Notes: a model not told the origin generated them from the letters alone. DNA of 24,231 nt from Candidatus Dadabacteria bacterium (GCA_022615255.1 JAKEHC010000109.1:1-24231), one strand, 5' to 3'. Positions 1 to 9,414 are shown, counted from the stretch's first letter. Numbers and translations: made by a program.

Positions 1-52
1 CCCATAAGATTATTCCAACGGAAGTGGTATTTCGCCACGGAGTTCTGTTCAC
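1..52 (-). CDS. N-terminus of a divergent gene, cut by the window edge
   Basis: On the minus strand a near-perfect Shine-Dalgarno AAGGAGG (complement of 58-64) sits 5 nt before a GTG at 52-50. From there the frame stays open for 17 codons to the edge, reading VNRTPWRNTTSVGIILW. The hydrophobic end of the fragment could begin a membrane segment. The gene is divergent from the aminotransferase at 128. Too little is visible to name a product; the call rests on the ribosome binding site and the open frame. Confidence 0.45.
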   Translation of the reverse strand, partial: MNRTPWRNTTSVGIILW

Positions 53-127
53 ACGCTCCTCCTTGAGTTTATCAACGATTAGAATAAAATTATTAAAATC
101 CCACAATTGGTTTTGTGAGGCAACAAA

Positions 128-1315
128 ATGCAACTTCTTGCAGAAGAATTTTCACTCATAAGGAGGCTTCCTCCTTATGTTTTCGCAATAGTAAATGAAA
201 TAAAGATGAGGGCAAGGGCGAGAGGGGAGGATATTATAGACCTCGGAATGGGGAACCCGGATCAGTCAACACCAAAGCATATTGTGGATAAATTGATAGA
301 AGCCTCACAAAATCCTAAAAACCACAGGTACTCAGCATCGCGTGGGATTCCAAAACTAAGATCTGCTATCTGTGATTGGTATAAGAGGAATTATGGAGTG
401 GAGTTAAATCCTGAAACGGAGGCTATAGTTACGATTGGCTCAAAGGAGGGAATATCTCATCTTATGCTCTCGATACTTTCGCCGGGGGAGGTAGTTGTGG
501 TTCCTGATCCAACTTATCCGATTCACAGTTATGCGGTGATCATTGCAAGGGGTGATGTCAAAAGCGTGCCACTTACTAAGGATATAAATTTTATTGAGGC
601 TATGAAGAAAGCTGTAAAAGAGATATGGCCTAAGCCAAAGGTCTTAATGATTTCTTTCCCACATAACCCCACAACAAGCGTCGTAGACTTACACTTCTTC
701 AAGGAGGTTCTTGACTTTGCCAGGGAGTTCGGACTAATCGTAGTACATGATTTTGCCTATGCCGATCTCTGCTTTGATGGATATAAAGCACCGAGCTTTC
801 TTCAGGTGCCGGGTGCAAAGGAAATAGGAGTTGAATTTTTCTCGCTCTCAAAGAGTTACAGCATGCCGGGATGGCGTGTTGGGTTTATGGTTGGAAATCC
901 AAGGATAATTAATGCGCTTGGGAGAATTAAAAGCTATCTGGATTACGGGATATTTCAACCCATTCAAATAGCCTCGATTGCGGCTTTAAACGGTCCTCAA
1001 GAATACGTTGAAGAAATAAGGGAAAGATACGCTTCTAGAAGAGACAGGCTTGTTGAAGGGCTGGCTCGTGCGGGGTGGGAAATTCCTAAGCCAATGGGAA
1101 CGATGTTTGTCTGGGCTGAGGTCCCGGATAGATTCAAACAAATGGGCTCGCTCGAGTTCTCAAAATTATTAATAGAAAATGCGAAGGTCGCAGTTTCACC
1201 AGGGATTGGATTTGGGAATTATGGTGAAGGTTTTGTTAGATTCGCACTTGTTGAAAACGAACAGCGAATAATGCAAGCAGTAAGGGGCATAAGAAAAGTT
1301 TTAAGTAGCTACTAA
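128..1315 (+). CDS. alaC: PLP-dependent aminotransferase, AlaC (alanine transaminase) type
   Basis: Class I/II fold-type I aminotransferase of 395 aa, full length for the family. It most likely interconverts alanine and 2-oxoglutarate with pyruvate and glutamate in the cytoplasm. Visible family features are the N-terminal DLGMGNPDQSTP substrate-binding segment (about residues 38-49), HNPTT, the PLP-ring aspartate in VVHDFAYADL, and the Schiff-base lysine K242 in SLSKSYSMPGWRVG. The pattern resembles AlaC/YfdZ more than aspartate aminotransferase; LL-diaminopimelate aminotransferase is a close alternative that sequence reading alone cannot exclude. A GTGAGG ribosome site lies 8 nt upstream of the ATG. 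A TTGAGT (63-68) with a TAAAAT (85-90) could be the promoter. The stop overlaps the stop of convergent tamB by 4 bp. Confidence 0.85.
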   Translation: MQLLAEEFSLIRRLPPYVFAIVNEIKMRARARGEDIIDLGMGNPDQSTPKHIVDKLIEASQNPKNHRYSASRGIPKLRSAICDWYKRNYGVELNPETEAIVTIGSKEGISHLMLSILSPGEVVVVPDPTYPIHSYAVIIARGDVKSVPLTKDINFIEAMKKAVKEIWPKPKVLMISFPHNPTTSVVDLHFFKEVLDFAREFGLIVVHDFAYADLCFDGYKAPSFLQVPGAKEIGVEFFSLSKSYSMPGWRVGFMVGNPRIINALGRIKSYLDYGIFQPIQIASIAALNGPQEYVEEIRERYASRRDRLVEGLARAGWEIPKPMGTMFVWAEVPDRFKQMGSLEFSKLLIENAKVAVSPGIGFGNYGEGFVRFALVENEQRIMQAVRGIRKVLSSY

Positions 1316-4300
1316 TAGCTAAAGTTATAAAATACATCCGCCCCGCTCTGATATCCGCTTATTTGACTTTCTAATGACAGGAAATCAAAAAGTTGATATA
1401 CGACATGGACTTGGTCTATTACATCTGGCGCAGTTGAAGCGGATTGTATAACTGTTTGAGTAAAAGGGGAGGTACGCTGGTATGCTATGTATAATTTATC
1501 GGTAAAGTATTTACCTACTTCGATCTCCGTACCTTGAAAACCACCTTCTCCACCTGCTACACTGATTATGTCTAATCCGAATTGTTCTCCGATTAAACCT
1601 TTAAGCTGACCTGCCGCCATAAGTGCTAATGCTTGTGTGGCTTTTTCTCCTAGGGAAGCCCTTTCATTAGCGCCGAGTCTCTCTGAGGATGTTCCAAATA
1701 CTAGATAGGAGAAGATGTCATTTTGGTCTAACGGGGGCTCACTGGAAAGTTCTATATTTGGCTTTTCAGCAGTGCCACTTACATTTACAAATACATTCAC
1801 ATTTGATACCCTGTATAAAGCCGTTACATCTAGAAATGGATTAATCTCAGGGGTTCCTCGAAAGCTAACCTCACCCCTTTGTATTCTAAAGAGTTTTCCG
1901 AAAAACTCGTATGTCCCTCTAACTGTCGTGATGTTGCCCGTTATGATTAACGGATGAGTAAATTTTTTTGTGACTCCAATCTTCCCTTTTATTTCAATGT
2001 TTGCCCCTTTACCCTTTACCCATGCGTTTCCAGGAATATTGACATTTAAATCCATTGCCACGTTGTCTCTGTAGTAGTCTGTCTGTTCGGCTTCCCCGAT
2101 TGTAAACTCTTCTTCTCCCTCATCAACAAATTTTATATCCTCAAGTTTCTTTGTGGGTAAATCTGGAATCTTAATCCGGGCTGCTCTAACTTTAGTGTTA
2201 CCGACTATATTAATCTTGCCATCGCTGCCTTTTATCTCTATATCGCCATCAAGTCTTGCTGTAACTCCCTTAGGCATTACCTGCAAATTATTCATTTTGC
2301 CTTTTATGTTATAGGATAATTCATTGAAATTTATATCTCCTTCAAACGTTCCTTTGCCCTCGGCAGTTTGAATCTCTAGTGTTTTAAGAAACCCCTTTTC
2401 TCCCTCCATCTCAATAATTCCGTTCGTAATTTTAATTTCGTCTCTTAGTGAATTGACTCTTAGCAGAACGTCTTGAAGCTTCACCTGCCCCTTCACGTTA
2501 GGGCTGCTCACCTTTCCATATGCCCTGAAATCAAGAACAGCCAGCCCTTGGATGTTCTTTAGCTCTTCGTTTAACGTTACAAGCGGGCTCAGGTCAATAC
2601 CGTTTGATTTCATTGTTAAATCGAAGGAAGCCTGATTTAGATTTTCTCTTATATTTCTAAGGTTGAGATCTACATCGGCTTTACCCCTTGCTAAAAGGAT
2701 TTCCCTCCCGTTATCCTGAATACTAAGGTTGAGGTCTAATTGATTATTTAGGTAAGACGTATTTAAGTCGATTTTATCGGTTTTAAACTCCTTAAAGATA
2801 AGGTTTCTGGCGTTTACATTAGCGATTATGTTTGGTTTTTCTGCAGTGCCCTTTAAGCTTACGTTTCCCGAAACGACTCCTTGCAGCTCATTTGCTTCTT
2901 CATTTAATTTTGCTAGTGAGTTTAGATCAAAATCATTTGATTTGACTGTTAGATCAAACGCCGCTCCACTTAGGTTTTGTCCTATTTTTTTTAGGTTGAG
3001 GTCTATTTTAACTATACCGCTGCCGGTTAAGATTTCTCTGCCGTTTTCGGAAGCGCCGAAATTTAAATTGAGGCTCTTATTTGAGTAGGATAGAGATAGA
3101 CCGGACTTAACGCTTTTAAACTCTCTAAATCCTAGATTCTCGGCACCTAAGTTAACCGTTATGCTTGGCTTCTCTAAGGTGCCCTTGAGGTTAATGGTTC
3201 CCGAGGTAATTCCCTCTATGGGGGGTTCAAGCCCTAGTATTTCGGAAATATCAATAAGGTTGACTTTCTTTAACTCTAAAACTGCGTTCATATTTCCATC
3301 AAAAGCTACATCGGCATTACCCAGGATGGAATTGTCTTTATGATAAAGATTAAGTGATTTAACAATTAATTTGTTTGGAGAGATTTTCATACCTATGGTG
3401 TCTTTATTTTCAATAACCTCATCTTTCAAGCTTAGCTTGATCTTCTCTATTTCCAGGGTCTTTTCCTTACTTGTAAGGTCGGCTAGCTTTAACTTTATTT
3501 GGTAGTTTCTCTGAGCGTCTTCTAAAATGGAGATGTTTCCTCTTAGTCCCTTGCCTTCGCTTTTTGATTGAAGCTCAATGCTCTTTATCTTTCTACCTTG
3601 AAATTTAATCTCTTTGAGATTTCCGTCGAGTTGAAGTTTTGGGCTCTCAGGGTTAGCCAGAGCATCTCCACTAAGATTGATTGATTTGACCTCGATGTTT
3701 TTATATCCGAAATCCGTAGCAGTGGTTGAGAAGATAACTCGAGGATTTTTAATGTCTCCCTGCACTCTGCCTGCTGATTTTAAGGAGCCTTTAATATCAA
3801 CCTTGGGAAAGAACTTTGTTACAATGCTCAGATTATTGGTCTCGGCTTCATAGTTAAAGTCCATTCCGCTTTCTTTTCTAGCCCCTTTTGCTTTGAGTTT
3901 GAAAGAATCGGAGATTAGAGAAAGAGACCTTATATCCACTTTTTTTCTGTCGTATGAGGCATCAATCTGTCCACCGGTCAAGTTTAATCCATAGGCACTT
4001 GATGGCAGAATCTCTCCTTGAACGTTTGCTGTTAGGTTATCTAATACGTCTCCACTCAGCGGGATGAAGCCTTTAAGGTTAAGATTGGAGTTTATATTGC
4101 TTGTGTACCTCTCATCGCCCAGGATCAAAGCTAGATTGACACTGCTTAATTTTGAGCTGACATCGAGTTTTACATTCAACCTTGATCCCCCTACTAATCC
4201 CTTTAAAACTAATTCACCGGCTTTATTTCCCTTTAGTTGGAAATTATGCAGGTTTACATTAGCTTCCAGGTCCTCTATCTCCTTCCAGTTGCCGCGTGCA

Positions 4301-5481
4301 TCGAAATTTGCATTTAGTCTTGCACTGAGATCGGTATTTAGAACCTTAGCATCTTTCTTTTTTTCTATAATGGCTAAAATTTCTGAGGTCTCTATATCTT
4401 TTAAGGCTATTTTAAAATCGAAATTATTTTCTCCATTCTTCTTAAGTATTCTATCCAGCCTGGCATTGCCATTAAAGGAAGTGTCTCCAAGCTCAGTTTC
4501 CAATACCCCCTTTTCTACTTCTATCTTAGTTTCGTCTATTTTAACTTTTTCAATCGAGCCCTTAACCCTTTTCCCCATGATTTGTGAATCAAGAAGCTTA
4601 AGCTTAACCTCGGCTTGAATATCTTCTAGGCTTTTATACTGTCCTTCGGCGTCTTCTAATTCTACATTTAAAACCCCTTTTTCTATATCAACGCCGTATG
4701 CCGCAGCATCGAACTTAAATATAGGTTCTATGAAATCATCAAGCTCCCCGTCGAATTTGATATTAATTCCATTGAGGTTGCCTGTTAAGTCCTTAATTCT
4801 AGAATTATCTTCGGTATAGATAAAGTTGGTTGATACCTCTTTAATATTGATCTGATTTTGATATAAGGATAAATCTCCTTTTTCCAAATCAAGATCAATC
4901 TTATCGGTTAAGTTGAACATCTTGAGTGAGAAATCTAATTCCTTAACGTTAATGTCAAGAATCTCTTCATTTTCGTTATTCACCACTGTGATTTTTGCAT
5001 CGTTAAGAAGGGAATTCTTAATCAATATGCTCCATCTGAGAGGGTTTTTGATCCTTTCTTTTAATTCTCCACTTTCCTCTTTATCTAGTTTCTCAACATT
5101 CCAATTTCCATCTTTGTACTCTACGAAATTGATAGTCACACCCCTGGTCGTAACATTGTTCAAAGGGATTACTCGGCTAAAAAGCATTGAGCTATCAAGG
5201 ATTAAAGGAAGAGAATATTGAACTAATGCTTCTTCAACGCTTACAAATGGTTTACCATCAATATTGAATGAAATGTTTTTAAGCCTAAGCCCGTGGATTA
5301 AATCACCCTCTATTTTCCCTATTCTGAATGTCTGTCCGGTGGAGTTGCTAATCGTTTTTTCTATGAAGCTTCTTAATGTGTCTCTAAAATAGTCTGTTTG
5401 TGAAAAGACATAGAGGCCTACAATTACGATGAGTAAAAAAACAAGTAATGATCCTATTGTTATTAAAACTTTATTGCGCAT
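1312..5481 (-). CDS. tamB: TamB-type translocation/assembly module protein (DUF490)
   Basis: A 1389-aa protein, the usual size for TamB. One N-terminal inner-membrane helix (about residues 5-27) is followed by a very long periplasmic stretch of alternating beta strands, as in the lipid-binding beta-taco of TamB/AsmA-like proteins. The C-terminal ~340 residues match the TamB (DUF490) domain: NPFLDVTALYRVSNVNVFVN, the EPPLDQNDIFSYLVFGTS segment, then QFGLDIISV, GKYFTDKLYIAYQR and a terminal aromatic YNFSY. In characterised systems TamB works with the outer-membrane barrel TamA in outer-membrane protein insertion and phospholipid transport. A TamA homologue lies upstream on the same strand at 7594-9414, separated by one gene. 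Residues ~767-985 contain two tandem copies of a ~111-residue unit. The start has no Shine-Dalgarno and sits 14 nt after a TGTTATAAT promoter element. Confidence 0.93.
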   Translation of the reverse strand: MRNKVLITIGSLLVFLLIVIVGLYVFSQTDYFRDTLRSFIEKTISNSTGQTFRIGKIEGDLIHGLRLKNISFNIDGKPFVSVEEALVQYSLPLILDSSMLFSRVIPLNNVTTRGVTINFVEYKDGNWNVEKLDKEESGELKERIKNPLRWSILIKNSLLNDAKITVVNNENEEILDINVKELDFSLKMFNLTDKIDLDLEKGDLSLYQNQINIKEVSTNFIYTEDNSRIKDLTGNLNGINIKFDGELDDFIEPIFKFDAAAYGVDIEKGVLNVELEDAEGQYKSLEDIQAEVKLKLLDSQIMGKRVKGSIEKVKIDETKIEVEKGVLETELGDTSFNGNARLDRILKKNGENNFDFKIALKDIETSEILAIIEKKKDAKVLNTDLSARLNANFDARGNWKEIEDLEANVNLHNFQLKGNKAGELVLKGLVGGSRLNVKLDVSSKLSSVNLALILGDERYTSNINSNLNLKGFIPLSGDVLDNLTANVQGEILPSSAYGLNLTGGQIDASYDRKKVDIRSLSLISDSFKLKAKGARKESGMDFNYEAETNNLSIVTKFFPKVDIKGSLKSAGRVQGDIKNPRVIFSTTATDFGYKNIEVKSINLSGDALANPESPKLQLDGNLKEIKFQGRKIKSIELQSKSEGKGLRGNISILEDAQRNYQIKLKLADLTSKEKTLEIEKIKLSLKDEVIENKDTIGMKISPNKLIVKSLNLYHKDNSILGNADVAFDGNMNAVLELKKVNLIDISEILGLEPPIEGITSGTINLKGTLEKPSITVNLGAENLGFREFKSVKSGLSLSYSNKSLNLNFGASENGREILTGSGIVKIDLNLKKIGQNLSGAAFDLTVKSNDFDLNSLAKLNEEANELQGVVSGNVSLKGTAEKPNIIANVNARNLIFKEFKTDKIDLNTSYLNNQLDLNLSIQDNGREILLARGKADVDLNLRNIRENLNQASFDLTMKSNGIDLSPLVTLNEELKNIQGLAVLDFRAYGKVSSPNVKGQVKLQDVLLRVNSLRDEIKITNGIIEMEGEKGFLKTLEIQTAEGKGTFEGDINFNELSYNIKGKMNNLQVMPKGVTARLDGDIEIKGSDGKINIVGNTKVRAARIKIPDLPTKKLEDIKFVDEGEEEFTIGEAEQTDYYRDNVAMDLNVNIPGNAWVKGKGANIEIKGKIGVTKKFTHPLIITGNITTVRGTYEFFGKLFRIQRGEVSFRGTPEINPFLDVTALYRVSNVNVFVNVSGTAEKPNIELSSEPPLDQNDIFSYLVFGTSSERLGANERASLGEKATQALALMAAGQLKGLIGEQFGLDIISVAGGEGGFQGTEIEVGKYFTDKLYIAYQRTSPFTQTVIQSASTAPDVIDQVHVVYQLFDFLSLESQISGYQSGADVFYNFSY

Positions 5482-5494
5482 GACTTAAATTCGC

Positions 5495-5503
5495 ATTATA
5501 ACA
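5495..5503 (-). promoter_or_regulatory. Extended -10 promoter of tamB
   Basis: The minus strand reads TGTTATAAT, a perfect extended -10 box. Transcription would start near 5488, about 7 nt before the tamB ATG at 5481, giving an almost leaderless message. No convincing -35 is visible, as expected for extended -10 promoters. Confidence 0.55.
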
Positions 5504-5510
5504 TAAAGAA

Positions 5511-5531
5511 GCTCTAATTAAGCATTAGAGC
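5511..5531. other. Hairpin between the lipoprotein gene and tamB
   Basis: GCTCTAAT and ATTAGAGC form a perfect 8-bp stem around a 5-nt loop. On the minus strand it is followed by TTCTTT. It could be a weak terminator for the upstream lipoprotein gene, lying just upstream of the tamB promoter. It may also be only an AT-rich palindrome. Confidence 0.4.
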
Positions 5532-5631
5532 AAAATTATTGTATTTTTAGGCTTGATACTGATCTAATTTATTATAAAAGATACAGGTTTCTTAATCCTG
5601 CATCAAATGACAAAGGGTATCTATTAGGCAA

Positions 5632-7368
5632 CTAATTACCTAAATTTTTCGATGAAACCGTTTCTTCCTTTTTGTCTGAGCCAAGATCTAGGACTAGCAT
5701 CTTGCCGTCTGTTATAAGATTTGTTCCTCCGGAGGCAGTTGAAGGATTTTTTCTAGGGAGGTTCGGGCGCTCCACCATTAAGTAACCATCAACAAGCCCC
5801 GTATGCATCAGATCATCCCTTATTTTGTCTCGTTCACGGTCTACCAGCGGATCAACAAGGTGAATCCATTTTGTCCCTGCTCGGGAAACGCCGTAACCTA
5901 TATCATGTGTCCCACCTCCTAGCCATACTTCTTGACCCTGATATGTTTCTTCCAGCTTCCATATCCTTACATGGTGACGTTTGGCAAAGGTGTTGCTCAT
6001 TTTCTGAAATTCGAGGTCAGGCTCTTTGCCATCTAGATATAATTTAGAGAAAGGGGCTTCTTCGTATCCCTTGTCTCGCATCAGGGCGACGAAGGACTTC
6101 CAGCCTGTTTTAGCCTTTAGTTTAGCGGCTTGCACCCAACCGGCAGCCTCGAATGCAGCGACTGCATCTTCTCGCGATCCGATAAGCATCACATTTGTAA
6201 CATCTGATGGGGAATTATCTTTGGTTTGCACCTGAGTCGGTAGCGAGTTAACAAGATCCACCAGGTAAGGGGTTGACTGCATGAGGGGCCAGCCCTTAAA
6301 CTCTGGAATATTATTTAGGCGCTCAGGCGCCAATACAGTCAGAGTCATTTCTACACCGGGCTCGTATATGATCTCCCGTTGGACCGCGTATTTTGCGTAA
6401 CCGAAGGTAACTGCCTCTATGAAAGGGCCTACAACCATGAGGGGGGCGGTAACCCATCCCATTACCCGCTCTGCCCAAGCCACCTTATTATTTTGCGTCC
6501 TAGCCTGCGTGCCAACAATTCTGCCTTCATCCACAGTCTCTTTTGCGTTGTCTACGGCTGTTACGTGCGTAATAATGCGAGTCTTGGAGCCGTCAGGGTG
6601 TACGAGAGTAGTAAACTCTAAATCTAATTCGGCTTGCGAAAATAAATTTGGTGCTGATTCAGCGTATAAGACAGTTCCCTCAACCTTTGTGCCGGGTGGC
6701 ACAACGACACGGTCGTTTACCACGACAGGGGCTATCACAGAGGCTTCGACAGGATCGCCCGCCCGCGAGCTTCTACTCGAAACCGGAGTTATAAGTCGAA
6801 TCAGAACCTGAGTGCCAGGACGAACGTCTCCTCCGAGAATAGCACGAACCTCTTCAATGTTTCCGGAATCGGAAGCCGCATAAAGTTTGTCTATTAGGCG
6901 GTTTATCCGCGCGATCTCGTCCTGGCTGAAGCCGTTCTGGGCGCCGTTTGCAATCAGAAGATCGACTATTTCTTCGTTTGAGGCGACCTCCGCCCAATCA
7001 AGCGGAGTATTGCCGTAGTTATCTTCTGCATTGACATCAGCGCCATTTGCTATGAGGAGCTCAGCCAGCTCCCAATAGGCTTCATCTAGTTTCGCTTTAT
7101 TAGAGTAAATGGCCCCAACAACGACCCAGTGCAGTGCGGTGCGGCCGTCGGACCCCTTTTCTTTTACGTCGGCGCCTTTCTCGATTAACTCTGTGGCTTG
7201 CTCTATATACTCTAATGAAGCTCCGACGTTCTTCTGACGGGAAGCTTGAAATACAGCTTCTACCAAAGGAGTCTCTTTAGGGTCGTACCACGACGGCATT
7301 GGCTCAACCCTTGCACAACCGAGGGAAAATAATAGAAGGATTAGAACGGGAACTGTCTTCTTCATCAT
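5632..7368 (-). CDS. Lipoprotein with ankyrin repeats and an LssY C-terminal domain
   Basis: 578 aa. The N-terminus is a signal peptide ending LLLFSLGC, with C18 as the probable lipidated cysteine, although the -3 position is an unusual Ser. Residues ~75-145 hold ankyrin repeats (GRTALHW, ELLIANGADVNAEDNYGNTPLDWA, LLIANGA). Residues ~186-350 form a beta-rich region (AGDPVEASVIAPVVV, PPGTKVEGTVLYAES) resembling envelope beta-barrel modules, with a short glycine/hydrophobic stretch inside. Residues ~388-535 match the LssY_C domain (NVMLIGSREDAVAAFEAAGW, KRHHVRIW, HLVDPLVDRERD). LssY_C is known from Legionella LssY and some PAP2/DedA-associated proteins, with no firm biochemical role. The gene sits between tamA and tamB, and parts of it are clearly more GC-rich than tamB. 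An exported envelope role is likely; the actual function is unknown. There is no Shine-Dalgarno before the tandem ATGs. Confidence 0.8.
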   Translation of the reverse strand: MMKKTVPVLILLLFSLGCARVEPMPSWYDPKETPLVEAVFQASRQKNVGASLEYIEQATELIEKGADVKEKGSDGRTALHWVVVGAIYSNKAKLDEAYWELAELLIANGADVNAEDNYGNTPLDWAEVASNEEIVDLLIANGAQNGFSQDEIARINRLIDKLYAASDSGNIEEVRAILGGDVRPGTQVLIRLITPVSSRSSRAGDPVEASVIAPVVVNDRVVVPPGTKVEGTVLYAESAPNLFSQAELDLEFTTLVHPDGSKTRIITHVTAVDNAKETVDEGRIVGTQARTQNNKVAWAERVMGWVTAPLMVVGPFIEAVTFGYAKYAVQREIIYEPGVEMTLTVLAPERLNNIPEFKGWPLMQSTPYLVDLVNSLPTQVQTKDNSPSDVTNVMLIGSREDAVAAFEAAGWVQAAKLKAKTGWKSFVALMRDKGYEEAPFSKLYLDGKEPDLEFQKMSNTFAKRHHVRIWKLEETYQGQEVWLGGGTHDIGYGVSRAGTKWIHLVDPLVDRERDKIRDDLMHTGLVDGYLMVERPNLPRKNPSTASGGTNLITDGKMLVLDLGSDKKEETVSSKNLGN

Positions 7369-7392
7369 AGTGTTTATTAAAACCGTGGTTTC

Positions 7393-7398
7393 ATTATA
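7393..7398 (-). promoter_or_regulatory. -10 box of the ankyrin/LssY lipoprotein gene
   Basis: A consensus TATAAT on the minus strand, 24 nt upstream of the ATG at 7368, implies a leader of about 18 nt. No good -35 is visible. If real, the gene is transcribed on its own rather than only from tamA. Confidence 0.4.
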
Positions 7399-7593
7399 CT
7401 GAAATAAACCCTTAAATGAAATATCTTAGTTAGGAGTTTTCTCTCATTCTAAATATAATTTGAGCCAAGATGCTAGTACCCTAGGAATTAGCACTCATCA
7501 CGCACTTACTTATGCACGTAAGGTTTTACGGAATTTAATCTATTTTGAGTTGAATAAAGGTTATTATTAAAAATCAAAGTTCTTATATAGATT

Positions 7594-9414
7594 TTAAAAC
7601 GCCTGACCTATGCTAAAAAAGAATTGATACCTTCTAATTCCAGGCTCGGGATTAAGCGCATACCCAAAGTCGAACCTTATAGGGCCTATTATCGTGTTAT
7701 ATCTCAGCCCTATGCCCGGAGCGTATTTGAGCTGATCGAGTTTATATTCAAACTCATTGGTGTAAACATTTCCGTAGTCAAAAAAAACAACTCCACCGAG
7801 ATCTTTGTAGATTGGAAATCTTATTTCAAAGCTTCCAACGAGGAGTGAATTTCCTCCTATAGGGTCTTGGTTTGCATCAAGGGGTCCGAGTTTCTGGAAG
7901 GGAAAGCCTCTCATGCTTGTACTCCCTCCTGCAAAGAATCTTTTAAATATTGGAACGGAGAATGTACCATCGCCGCCAAATGGTTGTATGAATCCAACGG
8001 TAATGCTTTTTGCAAACACAAGGTTTAGGAGCTCTTTGTACCCTATAAGTTGAAGAGTGCCTTTAACATAATTCACCTGCGACCCAAGTGCCTTAAAGGA
8101 AGGTTCCAGCACAAATATAGCCACGGTACCGTTCCTAGGGTTAAGGATATTGTCTGTTGTGTTTATAGATACACCGAAATTAAAAAAGGTTACAAAGTAA
8201 TTATTACGTTCAATGAATAGTTCCGTTTCATTTGATACATTTGAGAGACGGGATGCCTGAACATTAAAAGAGCCGAACGCGTTAAAAAATTGTGAAAATC
8301 TCTTTCTGACACCTACTGTGCCTACTATGCTTCCAGCATCAAACCCAGGGAAATCGTCTCTCTCGAAATTTAGGCTTGCAGAAAGCTCGGAGCCCCCACC
8401 TATTATATAAGGCTGGAGTAAATTCACTAAAAATCTTTGGGTAATGAAAGAGGCGCTGGCTGAAACAGAGAGTCTTCTTCCGCCACCCAAAAAGTTTCTC
8501 TTAGTCCATACGACTTGACCTCTGAAGAGGTCCTCTGTGCCGAAACCTGCACCTATTTTAACCTCGCCCAATTTCCTCTCTTTTACCTTTACGTTTACAT
8601 TTGCTGTCGCTGTCTCCTCTTTTAAATCGGTATCAATTAGCACGGAGCTAAAAAGTCCAAGTTGAAAGATTCTTGACTGTGTGTCATCGAGTTTTTTCGC
8701 GGAATAAATATCTCCTTTTTCAAATGTGGATTCCCGTGTTATTACGTAGCTTTGAACCTTCTCGTTTCCTTCTGCAGTTATAGAACCGAATCTATAAAGC
8801 AATCCAGGATTTACCTTTAAACTAACCTTTGCCCATTTTTCTTTTCTATTTACGATTGCTTCTCCTTCGATGACTGGATTCGGGTAACCGTTATTAGAGA
8901 GGACGGCTGAGATTACAAGCTTGGCTTGTTGATATTTTATTGAGGAAAAATCTTTATCAACCTTAATGGGTAATGAATCTAGGATATCCTTTTTGACCTC
9001 TTCATTTAGATATTCTGGCAAATCTATATTTAAATCTTTAAGAATAACGGGTTTACCCTCTTCTATCTTAATTGTAATTTCTACACAGTCTTTTGTATCA
9101 TTGTATTCGAGGCTGTACTCAGCCTTTGCGTCGTAATATCCGTGGTCTCCATAGAGCCTATGTATTCTGAGCATATCGTCTTTTAGGATTTCCTCATCAA
9201 ACTCAGGGTCTGTAGCCCAAGGTTTAATCGATGGGAATTCCGTTCCTATCTTTTCTTTTATTTCCTTGATGGAAACGTGTTCTGCGCCTTTTACCTTTAT
9301 TTTTGTGATGCTAACTGTTTGGTTGTTGGTTTCACTAAGGGCTAAGCTTAAAGAGAGAGAGAGGGAAATTACAAAAAGAGAGAAAGTAATAAACGTCTTT
9401 CTAAATTTTTCCAT
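7594..9414 (-). CDS. tamA: TamA-type outer-membrane protein (POTRA + Omp85 barrel)
   Basis: 606 aa, close to TamA of well-studied bacteria and shorter than typical BamA. A signal peptide (residues ~1-28, rich in alternating Ser-Leu) is followed by about three POTRA domains (~30-285), recognisable by VSITKIKVKGAEHVSIKEI, HGYYDAKAEYSLEYN and YRFGSITAEGNEKV. The rest is a 16-strand-type Omp85 barrel with the conserved L6 motif MRGF (in GGSTSMRGFPFQKLGP) and a terminal phenylalanine (FFFSIGQAF), the usual barrel signal. Presence of tamB on the same strand supports TamA rather than BamA; no lptD, bamD or skp neighbours are present. The signal-peptide coding region contains a short (GA/CT)n run. 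No obvious Shine-Dalgarno precedes the ATG. Confidence 0.88.
   Translation of the reverse strand: MEKFRKTFITFSLFVISLSLSLSLALSETNNQTVSITKIKVKGAEHVSIKEIKEKIGTEFPSIKPWATDPEFDEEILKDDMLRIHRLYGDHGYYDAKAEYSLEYNDTKDCVEITIKIEEGKPVILKDLNIDLPEYLNEEVKKDILDSLPIKVDKDFSSIKYQQAKLVISAVLSNNGYPNPVIEGEAIVNRKEKWAKVSLKVNPGLLYRFGSITAEGNEKVQSYVITRESTFEKGDIYSAKKLDDTQSRIFQLGLFSSVLIDTDLKEETATANVNVKVKERKLGEVKIGAGFGTEDLFRGQVVWTKRNFLGGGRRLSVSASASFITQRFLVNLLQPYIIGGGSELSASLNFERDDFPGFDAGSIVGTVGVRKRFSQFFNAFGSFNVQASRLSNVSNETELFIERNNYFVTFFNFGVSINTTDNILNPRNGTVAIFVLEPSFKALGSQVNYVKGTLQLIGYKELLNLVFAKSITVGFIQPFGGDGTFSVPIFKRFFAGGSTSMRGFPFQKLGPLDANQDPIGGNSLLVGSFEIRFPIYKDLGGVVFFDYGNVYTNEFEYKLDQLKYAPGIGLRYNTIIGPIRFDFGYALNPEPGIRRYQFFFSIGQAF

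Noticed and set aside
4064..4618. 184-codon plus-strand frame inside tamB
   Set aside because: It is antisense to a well-supported 1389-aa gene, Ser/Leu/Phe-rich and without ribosome site or family.
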